29,042 nt of DNA from JADLHS01 sp036274115 (GCA_036274115.1 DASUGI010000077.1:1-29042), one strand, 5' to 3'. Counted from the first letter of the stretch, positions 15,826 to 23,612 are shown. Numbers and translations are program-made. The notes: generated from the sequence alone by a model not told the origin.

Positions 15826-17295
15826 ATGGCTGCTCCAAAATTCATGTTTGCCGGCTATCCCACTGCGCCGGTGTATAAAACCAAGGGTGGCAAATCCAAC
15901 ATTCGCGAATTGCTCTGGGGCGACTGGGTGCAGTTGACCGGCGACTGGGAAGGGGACTGGGTGCCCGTAGCCGTCCGTGGCACGCCGGGCTGGATGAAGA
16001 AAGCCAACCTTCAGGCCAATCGCTGCCTGGAGGTTATCTTTCTCGACGTCGGGCAGGGGGATGGTTGTCTGATGATTACGCCTGAGGACAAGCATGTTCT
16101 CATCGATGCTGGTGTGTCCGACAACATGCTGCGTTTCCTTCGCTGGCGTTACGCCGGGTTCAAGAGCAAGTGGACCTTCGACGCCGCAATCATCACGCAC
16201 TCGGACCAGGATCATTATGCGGGCCTTCAGAGCATCTTCGAGGAACCGAATGTCTTCTTCCGCTCCGTCTATCACAATGGAATTGTGGAGCGGAACGCGA
16301 CCGACATGCTTGGCCCGTCCGAGACCGACGGTGGGGTGAAGTACCTCACCGACATCATTCGCACCGAGCAACAACTCGGTCAACTCCTGAGCGACGCGGC
16401 GAATCGCGGCAAGAAGCTCTACCCGAAACTGCTTTACACCGCCTTCAGCAGCGGACGCGTGGACGACATTCGGTCGCTGGCGACAGCGGACGACTATGTG
16501 CCCGGCTACGGTGCGAACCAGAAAGTGAAGCTCAAGATTCTCGGTCCAGTGTTGGAACCCAAAGCCGGCAAGGCCCGGCTGCGCTGGTTCCCGAAGACAA
16601 TCGGGTCCAAATCGTGGGATGTGGGCAAGACCAAGAACGGCCATTCGGTCATCCTGCGGCTCGAATACGGCAACCTGCGTCTGTTATTGGGCGGCGACCT
16701 GAACAGTCCGGCGGAGATGTTTCTGCTCCAGCATTACGCGGGCGGTGCGACCGATGAAGCTGCGCTTCGGGCTGCCGGGCGCAAGGAATTCGGCAGCGAC
16801 ATTGCGAAGTGCTGCCATCATGGGAGCGCCGACTTCACCGAGACTTTTCTTGAGGCGGTTCTGCCGGCGGCTACGGTCATTTCCAGCGGCGACGAGGAAT
16901 CGCACGCTCACCCGCGGAGCGATACGCTCGGCACCATCGGGCTGTATGGGCGGCGGCCGCGCCCGCTTATTTTCAGCACTGAACTATCCCGCAGCGCTCG
17001 TGAACGGGAAAGCCACCAGGTCCTCAAGAAGATTTCTGACCTGCGCCAGCAACTCACGAATGCTGCAACGGTTGAGAAGTTGCGTCCGTTGCTGGCCCTC
17101 TACGATGCGGAGGTCGACCGGCTGGCGAAGCGCAATGTCACGGTCTATGGAGCCATCAATCTGCGCACCGACGGCAAGAAAGTGGTGATGGCCTACCGGC
17201 TCGAGGAAAAGCGCACGGTTGGCAGCAAGCTGGCTGAATGGGATATCTATCGACTGGAGCCTGACACCAACGGCCAACTCTGCTATGTCAAATAA
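15826..17295 (+). CDS. ComEC-like metallo-beta-lactamase-fold protein with N-terminal SH3-like domain
   Basis: A 489-residue protein. Residues ~12-62 resemble a small SH3-like barrel (V-Y-K-T-K-G-G, W-V-Q-L-T-G-D-W-E-G-D-W-V-P-V). Residues 66-370 are a metallo-beta-lactamase domain of the ComEC/Rec2 type: F-L-D-V-G-Q-G-D-G from 72, L-I-D-A-G, the metal-binding H-S-D-Q-D-H at 125-130, L-L-L-G-G-D-L-N-S, and C-C-H-H-G-S-A-D. In ComEC this domain is proposed to degrade the non-transported DNA strand during uptake, but this protein has no membrane channel domain and no signal peptide. It is a free-standing soluble hydrolase, perhaps a nuclease. The C-terminal ~120 residues include a helical pair. 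No partner gene is coupled to it. Such stand-alone forms occur in accessory regions. Confidence 0.82.
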   Translation: MAAPKFMFAGYPTAPVYKTKGGKSNIRELLWGDWVQLTGDWEGDWVPVAVRGTPGWMKKANLQANRCLEVIFLDVGQGDGCLMITPEDKHVLIDAGVSDNMLRFLRWRYAGFKSKWTFDAAIITHSDQDHYAGLQSIFEEPNVFFRSVYHNGIVERNATDMLGPSETDGGVKYLTDIIRTEQQLGQLLSDAANRGKKLYPKLLYTAFSSGRVDDIRSLATADDYVPGYGANQKVKLKILGPVLEPKAGKARLRWFPKTIGSKSWDVGKTKNGHSVILRLEYGNLRLLLGGDLNSPAEMFLLQHYAGGATDEAALRAAGRKEFGSDIAKCCHHGSADFTETFLEAVLPAATVISSGDEESHAHPRSDTLGTIGLYGRRPRPLIFSTELSRSARERESHQVLKKISDLRQQLTNAATVEKLRPLLALYDAEVDRLAKRNVTVYGAINLRTDGKKVVMAYRLEEKRTVGSKLAEWDIYRLEPDTNGQLCYVK

Positions 17296-17330
17296 GCCGG
17301 AAACAAGTCCGTTTCGTTCTTCGGGCGATC

Positions 17331-17367
17331 AAAAAAGCAAGGCGCGGTTTTCGACACCGCGCCTTGC
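17331..17367 (-). terminator. Rho-independent terminator of secreted protein B
   Basis: GCAAGGCGCGGT (17337-17348) and ACCGCGCCTTGC (17356-17367) pair perfectly over 12 bp with a 7-base loop. Read on the minus strand the stem is followed by six T residues (17331-17336), 39 bases beyond the stop of the secreted protein. It may also stop plus-strand transcripts from the ComEC-like gene, but on that strand there is no T tract. Confidence 0.85.
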
Positions 17368-17405
17368 CTGGTTGAATTGATTCGCATCGGAGCTGTCACG
17401 CTGCC

Positions 17406-18488
17406 TCAGGGTTGATTGACGCCCGTCCCAGTTCCTTGATTAACGGTTGTTCCCAGTCCAGTCCCTTGATTAAGGCTGGTTCCGAACCCTTGATTCACGC
17501 CCGAGATGCCCGTTCCCAATCCAGTTCCCTGATTGATGCCCGTCCCGAAACCTCGATTCACGCCCGTGATGCCATTGCCCTGGTTCACGCCGGTTCCCAC
17601 TCCTTGATTAGCGGTGAATCCTTGATTCACCCCGGTCCCGAATCCCTGATTTGAAGTGAACCCCTGGTTGGTGCTGGTACCGGTTCCCGAGGTGTTTGGA
17701 TTCACAATCACGTTGGTGCTGCCTTGATTGTTGTTCCCGTTGTTGTCGTCATCGTCGTCATCATTCCTCTGGTCCTGGTTGTCATTGTTATTGTTCAGGT
17801 CCTGATTGCGGTTGCCGCGTTGCGATATCCCAGTGCCCACCGCCACAATGCCCTGGCAAAGTGTCGGCGAGTTGGAGCCGTCGGTGAAACTGTAAAAGAT
17901 ACTTCCGCGCATGCCGAACGACCGGAGTTCCCCGCTTCTGGTGTAAGCCAGTCGTTGCGTGGCCGAGAGCAATCCGCTGGCAATGGTGTCGGTGCCGAGG
18001 AACACAAAGGTTTGCAGGAGCACGCGGGTGTTGTTGGCATTGGTCAAAGCGGTACCCACCGCGAAGCTCAATGGGGTGCAAACCACTTCCCGGGTGACTC
18101 GATTGACCACTTCCAGGGAATCGTTGTTTCGGTTGTAGGCGAGGGCGAGATCGCTGGAGTCGGTGATTCCCATTGCGACTGCGCATTCCTGAACGAATTC
18201 CGACGTGATGATGCGGTCGTGAACCAGGTTGCCGTTTGCATTGGTGCTGGTGCACACGAGGTTTATCCTGGCGCGGTAGAGATTCGTATCGACCTGCGCG
18301 TCCCCGGCGGCTTGTCCATCGGCGTCCGAGTTGGACTGCATGTCGGCGTTGGTCTGGGGATCCGAGCCGGACGAGTCGGACGGCTCATCCGCGGTGGTTT
18401 GGGCATTACCGTTGGGAACGCCCGGCCATGGGGGGTATAGGCTCAGAGCAACCAGAACGGCCGCGCTGATGGATTTGTAGCTTTTCAT
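17406..18488 (-). CDS. Secreted protein of the TNLYRARINLVC family with Asn/Gln/Gly repeat tail (protein B)
   Basis: A 360-residue exported protein. Signal peptide at 1-30 (M-K-S-Y-K-S-I-S-A-A-V-L-V-A-L-S-L, ending GNAQ). An acidic Ser/Asp/Asn linker (~31-68) precedes the family core (~68-220: D-T-N-L-Y-R-A-R-I-N-L-V-C, STNANG, EFVQECA, LAYNRNNDSLEVV, TPLSF, SGLLSATQRL, FGMRGSIFYSF). A run of Asn/Asp/Gln (~230-260) follows, then ~100 residues of imperfect NQGFGTGV-type repeats to the end. The tail is low-complexity and prion-like in composition. It could serve adhesion or assembly, but this is conjecture. ATG codons six bases apart compete for the start (alternative at 18494); the chosen one aligns with protein A. 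The leader carries CCAAAACCAAA as in the paralogue. Confidence 0.75.
   Translation of the reverse strand: MKSYKSISAAVLVALSLYPPWPGVPNGNAQTTADEPSDSSGSDPQTNADMQSNSDADGQAAGDAQVDTNLYRARINLVCTSTNANGNLVHDRIITSEFVQECAVAMGITDSSDLALAYNRNNDSLEVVNRVTREVVCTPLSFAVGTALTNANNTRVLLQTFVFLGTDTIASGLLSATQRLAYTRSGELRSFGMRGSIFYSFTDGSNSPTLCQGIVAVGTGISQRGNRNQDLNNNNDNQDQRNDDDDDDNNGNNNQGSTNVIVNPNTSGTGTSTNQGFTSNQGFGTGVNQGFTANQGVGTGVNQGNGITGVNRGFGTGINQGTGLGTGISGVNQGFGTSLNQGTGLGTTVNQGTGTGVNQP
17412..17690. repeat. Coding minisatellite for the NQG repeat tail
   Basis: Imperfect direct repeats in units of about 15-24 bases, read on the plus strand as variants of CCTTGATTCACGCCCGT and CCCAGTCCAGTTCCCTGATT. They keep the reading frame and encode variants of N-Q-G-x-G-T-G. 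Such tracts change length by slippage or recombination. Confidence 0.65.
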
Positions 18489-18494
18489 ATTCAT

Positions 18495-18832
18495 CTTCGA
18501 TTTCTTTGGTTTTGGTTTTTCGTAACGACTGTTGTGAGGTCGAGAGAAATTGTGAAACCTCAGCAGTCGAGAGAGGCACAAGCTTACGCATTGCCAATCG
18601 CTCGCGCCTCGAAAGAAGCAGGTTCGTTACGCGGGAAAGGTCATTTAAGAATTCCTCTGCCCGTGGCTACGTCTGCAAAGTGCAGGGGGGCTCCCCCGGG
18701 GGGGGCGTGCAGTCTGCACGGGAACAAAGCACGCATTGGAGCGAACCAACAAAAACAGGCGCAACAGAATTCCCGGATGACTGTCTAATGCCGCTTGCAC
18801 CGCGGTTTCTTTCGGTCGAGGGATTGCTTCCG
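18495..18832. other. Upstream region of secreted protein B; no gene
   Basis: It contains the CCAAAACCAAA leader, an AAGCTTACGCATTGCC stretch similar to AAGCTAACTCACTGCC upstream of protein A, the TGCA palindrome pair, and a G/C tract between the pair. The part nearest 18832 shows nothing recognised. Confidence 0.5.
18674..18728 (-). promoter_or_regulatory. Paired TGCA-N3-TGCA palindromes upstream of protein B
   Basis: TGCAAAGTGCA (18674-18684) and TGCAGTCTGCA (18718-18728) start 44 bases apart, about four helical turns; the pair upstream of protein A is 32 apart. Between them is a CCCCCGGGGGGGG run. Presumed operator; inferred. Confidence 0.4.
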
Positions 18833-19837
18833 TCAACCGGCGGCAGCATCAAGCGCAACGTTGCACGTTGCTGAAGAGTTCACCGCTGAGACTGTTTCCG
18901 AAAGTGCCTGGTGGGCAAGCCAGCTCATGATCTGTTTCATCACGGGCAGAGACAAAAGCACGCTGATGTGGCCGTGAGGGACGCGAAGGATTTTCGGCTG
19001 GTGCCACGCGCGCCAGATTTCCTCCACGGTTTCGACGGGCGCAAACCGGTCAAAAAGCGATTCGACAATCAGAATCTGATCGGGCTGCTGGCGCGGACGA
19101 TAGCCGGCAAGATTCAAGCGAGCCAGGCTGAGCTTCCGTTTTTTCAAGCACTCGCGAACCGGGGAGCAAAACGCCAACTCATTGACCGCGCGATCAATCT
19201 TTCCCACCGGCGTGAGCAGCACGGTAAAACGGATGGTAGCATCCGTACAGGCGACGAGCCCACTCAGCCACGCGCCGAGGGAAATGCCCCACAGGCCCAC
19301 GCGCGGACAACCCTGAGCGTACAGCCAGTGCGTCATGGCGCGAAGGTCGGCGATGGATTGCTGGATGGCCTGATACAGGGCTTCGAGGTCATTGGAGATA
19401 AAATCCTTCACGGACGCGTCGCCGTGCGGACGCCGCTGACAGTGATAGGGCAGCTCGATCATGGCGGTGTTGAGTCCCCGCTGGCACAATCGCCGCGCCA
19501 GATACGGAAACTGAAAATGATAGCCCAGTTCGTAGTCCAGCCCGTGGACCAGAATCACGGCCGGTCGGTGCCGCCAATTCTGCTCGCACCGATACAGCCG
19601 CCCATGCACGGTATTGTTATCGGGGCAGGGGGTTTCAATTTGGGATGGAAAATGAAAGGCGTCCGTGGTGGTAAAGCAAAGCTCCGGCTTGCGGATGGTG
19701 ATTTCCTCGAACAATTCATCCTTTTTGATCGGTCCGTCCAGGAGAACCGGACGCGAACCTCGGGTCCGCCACTGCGTCGCAAACCCCGCAAGTTGAATGG
19801 CGGTGTAATCCAGGAACGTGGCAAAAGTCCGGTGCAT
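18833..19837 (-). CDS. Alpha/beta hydrolase (last gene of the four-gene operon)
   Basis: A 334-residue alpha/beta hydrolase. Residues ~95-105 give V-I-L-V-H-G-L-D-Y-E (oxyanion strand). The nucleophile elbow is G-I-S-L-G near 183, so Ser is intact. V-E-S-L-F-D-R-F-A-P supplies the likely acid and V-P-H-G-H-I-S the catalytic His. The N-terminal ~90 residues form a cap-like region that I do not recognise. No signal peptide. The layout resembles the Abhydrolase_18 type, of unknown substrate. The start ATG lies eight bases after the stop of the GH3-like gene with no ribosome binding site of its own, so translation is probably coupled. It could release a conjugated product or edit intermediates of the pathway; that is inference. 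Confidence 0.8.
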   Translation of the reverse strand: MHRTFATFLDYTAIQLAGFATQWRTRGSRPVLLDGPIKKDELFEEITIRKPELCFTTTDAFHFPSQIETPCPDNNTVHGRLYRCEQNWRHRPAVILVHGLDYELGYHFQFPYLARRLCQRGLNTAMIELPYHCQRRPHGDASVKDFISNDLEALYQAIQQSIADLRAMTHWLYAQGCPRVGLWGISLGAWLSGLVACTDATIRFTVLLTPVGKIDRAVNELAFCSPVRECLKKRKLSLARLNLAGYRPRQQPDQILIVESLFDRFAPVETVEEIWRAWHQPKILRVPHGHISVLLSLPVMKQIMSWLAHQALSETVSAVNSSATCNVALDAAAG

Positions 19838-19845
19838 AACGACAT

Positions 19846-21555
19846 TCAGTGTTTTCGATTTCGTTTCTGTCGGTCGTTGGACTTGAGTCCAACCTCGCGA
19901 ACCACGGCAAATTCCTTCGCGAATTCCTGGTCGTCGGTAAGGTGGACGATTTTGAATTGTCCGTCCGGGCGGCCACCGCTGACCTGGCGCTTGCGGTATT
20001 TGTCAAACTCGCCCCGCCGCACCAGGCGCAGCACCGGCGCGTCGAGGCGCAGCGATTTGCGCTTGGAGGCGTACTCGCTGTTCTGGCGGGACAACGACTC
20101 GTCCAGTGCCTTGACGATGGCTTTGAGCTGGGAGGGGCCGGGGGACTTGTCAAACTCGGTCAAAAACGCGTAGTGCGGACCGTGGCCATTCATCTCCCCG
20201 ACGGCGGAAATGAATTCGTATTTACCCTTCACCGAACCGAAGGCCTGCTCGACGGCGGACAACACCTGGGCTTCGGAGAGTTTTTCCCCGGTGAACGAGA
20301 CCATGCCTTTGGTCTTTTGCACGAACCGGATCACCGGCGTTTGCTCGTGAAGGGCGGCGACCTCGATGATGTCGTTCATGTCGTAACGGTAAAGTCCGCC
20401 CAAAGTCGTGACGTAAACCCGGTAGCGTTTGCCGACTTCCACCCCGGCCACGGTGAGCAATTCCGTGCGACGCGGTTTGCGTTCCTTCTCCGCGGGAAAG
20501 AATTCATATACGTTCGTCGCGATGGCGAGCACGCCGGTGCTGGCATCGTCCACCAGGGGCACCGAACCGCGGTGTTCGCTCGCCAGATAACCAAGATCGC
20601 GAATGGGAATATTCTCCGGAAAACAAGGTTTCAGTTTGTCCAGATAGGCCGCCACGCCACCGCCTTGCCAGCAGGCCAGCGCGGCCAGTTTGGGCCAAAC
20701 GAGTTTCGGCGTGAGTTTCCTGCGGTTTTGCGAAGCGAGTTGTTGCAATTCGTCCGCGCGTGCCGGGTCAGGTGTCAGGTAACGTTTGATCTTTTCGCGA
20801 ATCTCCCGGGAAACCTTCATGCGGCTCGACAAACCGCCTTGCCGGATGTCGCGAAGGAGCAAACGCGTGTGCTGTTCCAGTCGCTCGCACAACACGAGCA
20901 GCGTGCTGGGATTGACCGTTACGATGAGGCTCAACGATTGCGTCGCCGCGAGGCGCAGGATGGTGTAGTAGCGCGATTCGTAGTCTTCGATTTCGAAGAC
21001 TTCATAGGGAAGCGCGTAGAGCTTGCGGATCGGGGCCGGGATGTTGCGATAGGCATGACCCGATTCCGCGCCGCAGGGCGTTCCATCCGGCGCGCGTTCC
21101 TCGACTTCGGGGCTCACGATGGAAAGAACGCGCTCCGAAAAAATATCCGGATGGTCTTTATAGAAGGCACTGAGCCAGACCTTCATCAACTCGGACTTGG
21201 CCTTGCGGCTTTCGGGGGTCACCGGAATGTATTTGGCGTCACCCGTCGTGCCACTGGTCATTGCGAAGAGAACCGGTTTCTCGGCGGTCAATTGCCCGTG
21301 CCGGCCGCGGCGTTCGGCGTCAATGTAAGGCTGGAGATCCTCGTAGGTGCAGAGGGGAACGCGCTTTTGAAAGGTGCGGAGGGTCTTGATGCGCGCAAAG
21401 CCGTGCTTTTTCCCAAAAGCCGTGTTCTGGTTCTTCTCGAGAATATGGCGCAGCAGCCGTTCCTGCGCGGCGCGGGGATGCCGGCACTGTTTTTCAAACT
21501 CGTTGACCGTCATGGAGCCGGTCACTGAAAAAATCAATTTAGCCAGTAGCGACAT
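19846..21555 (-). CDS. GH3-family acyl-adenylating amide synthetase
   Basis: A 569-residue member of the GH3 (auxin-responsive promoter) family within the ANL adenylating superfamily. The ATP-binding motif is F-A-M-T-S-G-T-T-G-D-A-K-Y-I-P-V near residue 95. The second conserved region reads L-A-S-E-H-R-G-S-V-P-L and then N-V-Y-E-F-F-P-A-E. G-G-L-Y-R-Y-D-M-N-D and F-T-G-E-K-L-S-E-A-Q-V complete the family pattern. Plant GH3 proteins adenylate a carboxylic acid and transfer it to an amino acid to make an amide; bacterial members are largely uncharacterised. The start is fixed by AGGAGG seven bases before the ATG, although the frame continues 16 codons upstream. It begins inside the end of the enolase-superfamily gene and is followed closely by a hydrolase. 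Confidence 0.88.
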   Translation of the reverse strand: MSLLAKLIFSVTGSMTVNEFEKQCRHPRAAQERLLRHILEKNQNTAFGKKHGFARIKTLRTFQKRVPLCTYEDLQPYIDAERRGRHGQLTAEKPVLFAMTSGTTGDAKYIPVTPESRKAKSELMKVWLSAFYKDHPDIFSERVLSIVSPEVEERAPDGTPCGAESGHAYRNIPAPIRKLYALPYEVFEIEDYESRYYTILRLAATQSLSLIVTVNPSTLLVLCERLEQHTRLLLRDIRQGGLSSRMKVSREIREKIKRYLTPDPARADELQQLASQNRRKLTPKLVWPKLAALACWQGGGVAAYLDKLKPCFPENIPIRDLGYLASEHRGSVPLVDDASTGVLAIATNVYEFFPAEKERKPRRTELLTVAGVEVGKRYRVYVTTLGGLYRYDMNDIIEVAALHEQTPVIRFVQKTKGMVSFTGEKLSEAQVLSAVEQAFGSVKGKYEFISAVGEMNGHGPHYAFLTEFDKSPGPSQLKAIVKALDESLSRQNSEYASKRKSLRLDAPVLRLVRRGEFDKYRKRQVSGGRPDGQFKIVHLTDDQEFAKEFAVVREVGLKSNDRQKRNRKH

Positions 21556-22741
21556 GAAGTCCTCCTTTGGTTTTCGCGGTGACGGGCCCGTCCCCGCGCA
21601 CACGTTGGTTCACCCATTGGTTCAACTTTGCTTCGTCTACCTCAACCCCCAATCCCAACCCATTCGGAGGCCTCGGCGGTTGCCCGCCGTAACCGAGTTG
21701 CAGGCATGGACTCACCGGATCATCGCGAAGCAGATGTTTGCCGTAGCAGCCTTCGAAGTGCTTTGCGTGCGGCGCGGCGGAGATGAGTGCCAATTGGGCG
21801 GCCGACAACAGTGACGATTCTCCAACCTGACAGCCAATGTGCAGCGTCAAACCTGCTTCAAGCGCGTCTTCACAGCGCTGCGCCGCCGCGATGAGTCCGC
21901 CGCATTTCGAAATGCGGACGTTAATGCCCGTGCACGCCTTGCGTGCCAGCAACCGTTGGAGTGATGCACGATCGCTGAAACTTTCATCGGCAATGATCTC
22001 CGCGTTGGTTTCGCGGACCAGCTTTGCCAGCCCGTCGAAATCACGCGCCGCCAGGGGTTGTTCGATGCACCGGACGTTGAGCTGCTCGAGCCCCCGAATG
22101 GTTTCGAGAGCTTCGGTTGCATTCCAGGACATGTTGGCGTCAACCCGCAGGTCCGTTTTCCGGCCCAGGATGGTTCGGGCAATTCGCGCGCAACGAAGCG
22201 CGTCCGGGGGATTCACTTTCAGTTTTACATCCTCGAATCCGCCGGCGCGGAGTTTCAGAAGTGAGCGAAGGAATTTCAGCCGGGTGTCAGTCGAGACGAC
22301 GGCGCTGTAACGAAACGGGCCGGGCGATGCCGCTTTTTTTCCGAGGCGGACGGGTTGATTGAACGCTCGCCCGAACGCGTCGAGCAATGCCAGATCCACG
22401 GCGCCCCAGGCAGCGCATTGTGGCGTGTCAGGTTCGACCCATTCGGGCGGCGCTTTTCCATCACACGTTTTCAGAAAATCGTAAACGTCTTCCATGGACC
22501 CAAACTCCATCCCGATCAATTCCGGGAGCATCGAGCGTTCGAGCAGCACCAGTGCGTGGTCGCGGGTCTCGCCGGTGACATAGTCGCGTGGCAGGCTTTC
22601 CCCGAAGCCGACGGCGCCGGTGTCCGTGACACATTTCAGGAACAAGCTTTCGGAGCGGGTGCGCGCCGCCGCCGCATGCCGGAAGCCGCGGCGGAACGGC
22701 AGGTCAACGCTCATCAGTTCAAGCTGCTGCACTTTTGGCAT
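21539..22741 (-). CDS. Enolase-superfamily enzyme (muconate cycloisomerase/dipeptide epimerase subgroup)
   Basis: A 400-residue protein with an N-terminal capping domain and a C-terminal barrel. All expected active-site residues are visible: K173 and K175 in V-K-L-K-V, metal ligands D201 (R-V-D-A-N), E227 (C-I-E-Q-P) and D252 (A-D-E-S-F), and K279 in S-K-C-G-G. The K-x-K plus distal K arrangement marks the MLE subgroup, which includes dipeptide epimerases, N-acylamino acid racemases, o-succinylbenzoate synthases and cycloisomerases. The C-Q-V-G-E-S segment near 305 replaces the more usual M-L-E-S. Which reaction it does cannot be decided. The ATG is preferred to a TTG five codons upstream because TTGGAGA precedes it. 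It overlaps the upstream hydrolase by 23 bases and the GH3-like gene by 17. Confidence 0.87.
   Translation of the reverse strand: MPKVQQLELMSVDLPFRRGFRHAAAARTRSESLFLKCVTDTGAVGFGESLPRDYVTGETRDHALVLLERSMLPELIGMEFGSMEDVYDFLKTCDGKAPPEWVEPDTPQCAAWGAVDLALLDAFGRAFNQPVRLGKKAASPGPFRYSAVVSTDTRLKFLRSLLKLRAGGFEDVKLKVNPPDALRCARIARTILGRKTDLRVDANMSWNATEALETIRGLEQLNVRCIEQPLAARDFDGLAKLVRETNAEIIADESFSDRASLQRLLARKACTGINVRISKCGGLIAAAQRCEDALEAGLTLHIGCQVGESSLLSAAQLALISAAPHAKHFEGCYGKHLLRDDPVSPCLQLGYGGQPPRPPNGLGLGVEVDEAKLNQWVNQRVRGDGPVTAKTKGGLHVATG
21561..21566 (-). promoter_or_regulatory. Strong ribosome binding site of the GH3-like gene
   Basis: AGGAGG on the minus strand lies six bases before the ATG and within the coding end of the upstream gene. 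It decides the start against a longer upstream frame. Such strong sites are rare in this window. Confidence 0.85.
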
Positions 22742-23606
22742 AGCGTTCGTCTCCAAATCGCTCCATCCACCAGTTCAAGTCGCGGAAGAACTCGTCGCAC
22801 TGCTCGCTGAATTCGATGACGTGCCGGGAGCGCTCGTAACGCACGAGCAGCCGGTGCCGGGCCGGCAGCGACCAGAAAAAGCGTTCGTTGGCCTCCGTGT
22901 CACAGATGGGGTCGCTCCCCGCACTGGCCATGAACACGGGCATCGTCAAGCGACGCCGATGGGATTGGATGTGCTGGCACGCGCGACGCACTTCGAAATA
23001 GAGCGAGCCGGTCGCCGTTTTCAGGCGCGCGTCGTCCGCATGAATGAACTGCACGCACTCGCTGAGTTCGGAAAACATTTCGGCTTTGAGCGGGATGGGA
23101 ATTTCCACCGTGCGACGTGACGCCTTGGCCATCACAAGTTCGAGTTTTCGGGAGAGCCCGAGGTCCACCCTGGTGTAGATGCCGGACGATGCCAGCATCA
23201 ACGACGCGACCAGATCCGGATGCTCCGTCGCCAATAACGCCGCGGGAATCGTCCCGAAGCAATGGCCGAAGACATGCACGGCATCGACCTCATGTTGGGC
23301 TCGCGCGTAATGGACGACCGCGAGAACGTCATTGCCCATTTGCCGGAAGTTGGTGCAATCGCCACGGGCTCCTTCGCTCAGACCGGAGCCGCGACGATCC
23401 ATTGCGTAAACGGGAAAACCCAGGCCAGCGAGAAATGACTGCGATTGCACGAACCAGCCCGAATGGCTTTGCAGCCCGTGCAACATGATCAGCGGAGTGC
23501 GTTGGCCGCTCCCACCGGCAACACGCACGGCCAGCTTTGTGCCGTCTTCGCTCGGCACAAATTCCACCCCGGTTTGCCCAATCTGCGCAGTCGGTAAAAA
23601 ATCCAT
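22719..23606 (-). CDS. Alpha/beta hydrolase with Cys nucleophile (first gene of operon)
   Basis: A 295-residue alpha/beta hydrolase. L-I-M-L-H-G-L-Q-S-H-S-G-W lies at ~39-51, Y-A-M-D-R-R-G-S-G-L-S-E-G at ~67-79. The nucleophile elbow is G-H-C-F-G with Cys at 116 instead of the usual Ser. A-S-A-G-S-D-P-I-C-D gives the acid and R-S-R-H-V-I-E-F the His. Cys nucleophiles occur in dienelactone hydrolase and PHA synthase and suit acyl transfer or slow thioester turnover. No signal peptide. AAGGAGGAA before the ATG makes this the likely first and strongly translated gene; its end overlaps the enolase-superfamily gene. Confidence 0.85.
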   Translation of the reverse strand: MDFLPTAQIGQTGVEFVPSEDGTKLAVRVAGGSGQRTPLIMLHGLQSHSGWFVQSQSFLAGLGFPVYAMDRRGSGLSEGARGDCTNFRQMGNDVLAVVHYARAQHEVDAVHVFGHCFGTIPAALLATEHPDLVASLMLASSGIYTRVDLGLSRKLELVMAKASRRTVEIPIPLKAEMFSELSECVQFIHADDARLKTATGSLYFEVRRACQHIQSHRRRLTMPVFMASAGSDPICDTEANERFFWSLPARHRLLVRYERSRHVIEFSEQCDEFFRDLNWWMERFGDERYAKSAAA

Positions 23607-23612
23607 ACGGTT

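Noticed and set aside
17412..17660. CRISPR-like array suggested by regular repeats
   Set aside because: Repeats are short, imperfect, without unique equal-length spacers, and keep a coding frame for the NQG tail.
19849..21528. 559-codon plus-strand frame opposite the GH3 gene
   Set aside because: The opposite strand has all GH3 motifs and a strong ribosome binding site; this frame has no recognisable domain.
18833..23606. Menaquinone cluster (MenH, MenC, MenE-like)
   Set aside because: The adenylating enzyme has GH3 motifs rather than those of acyl-CoA ligases, and menD, menB and menF are not nearby. Kept only as an alternative in the finding.
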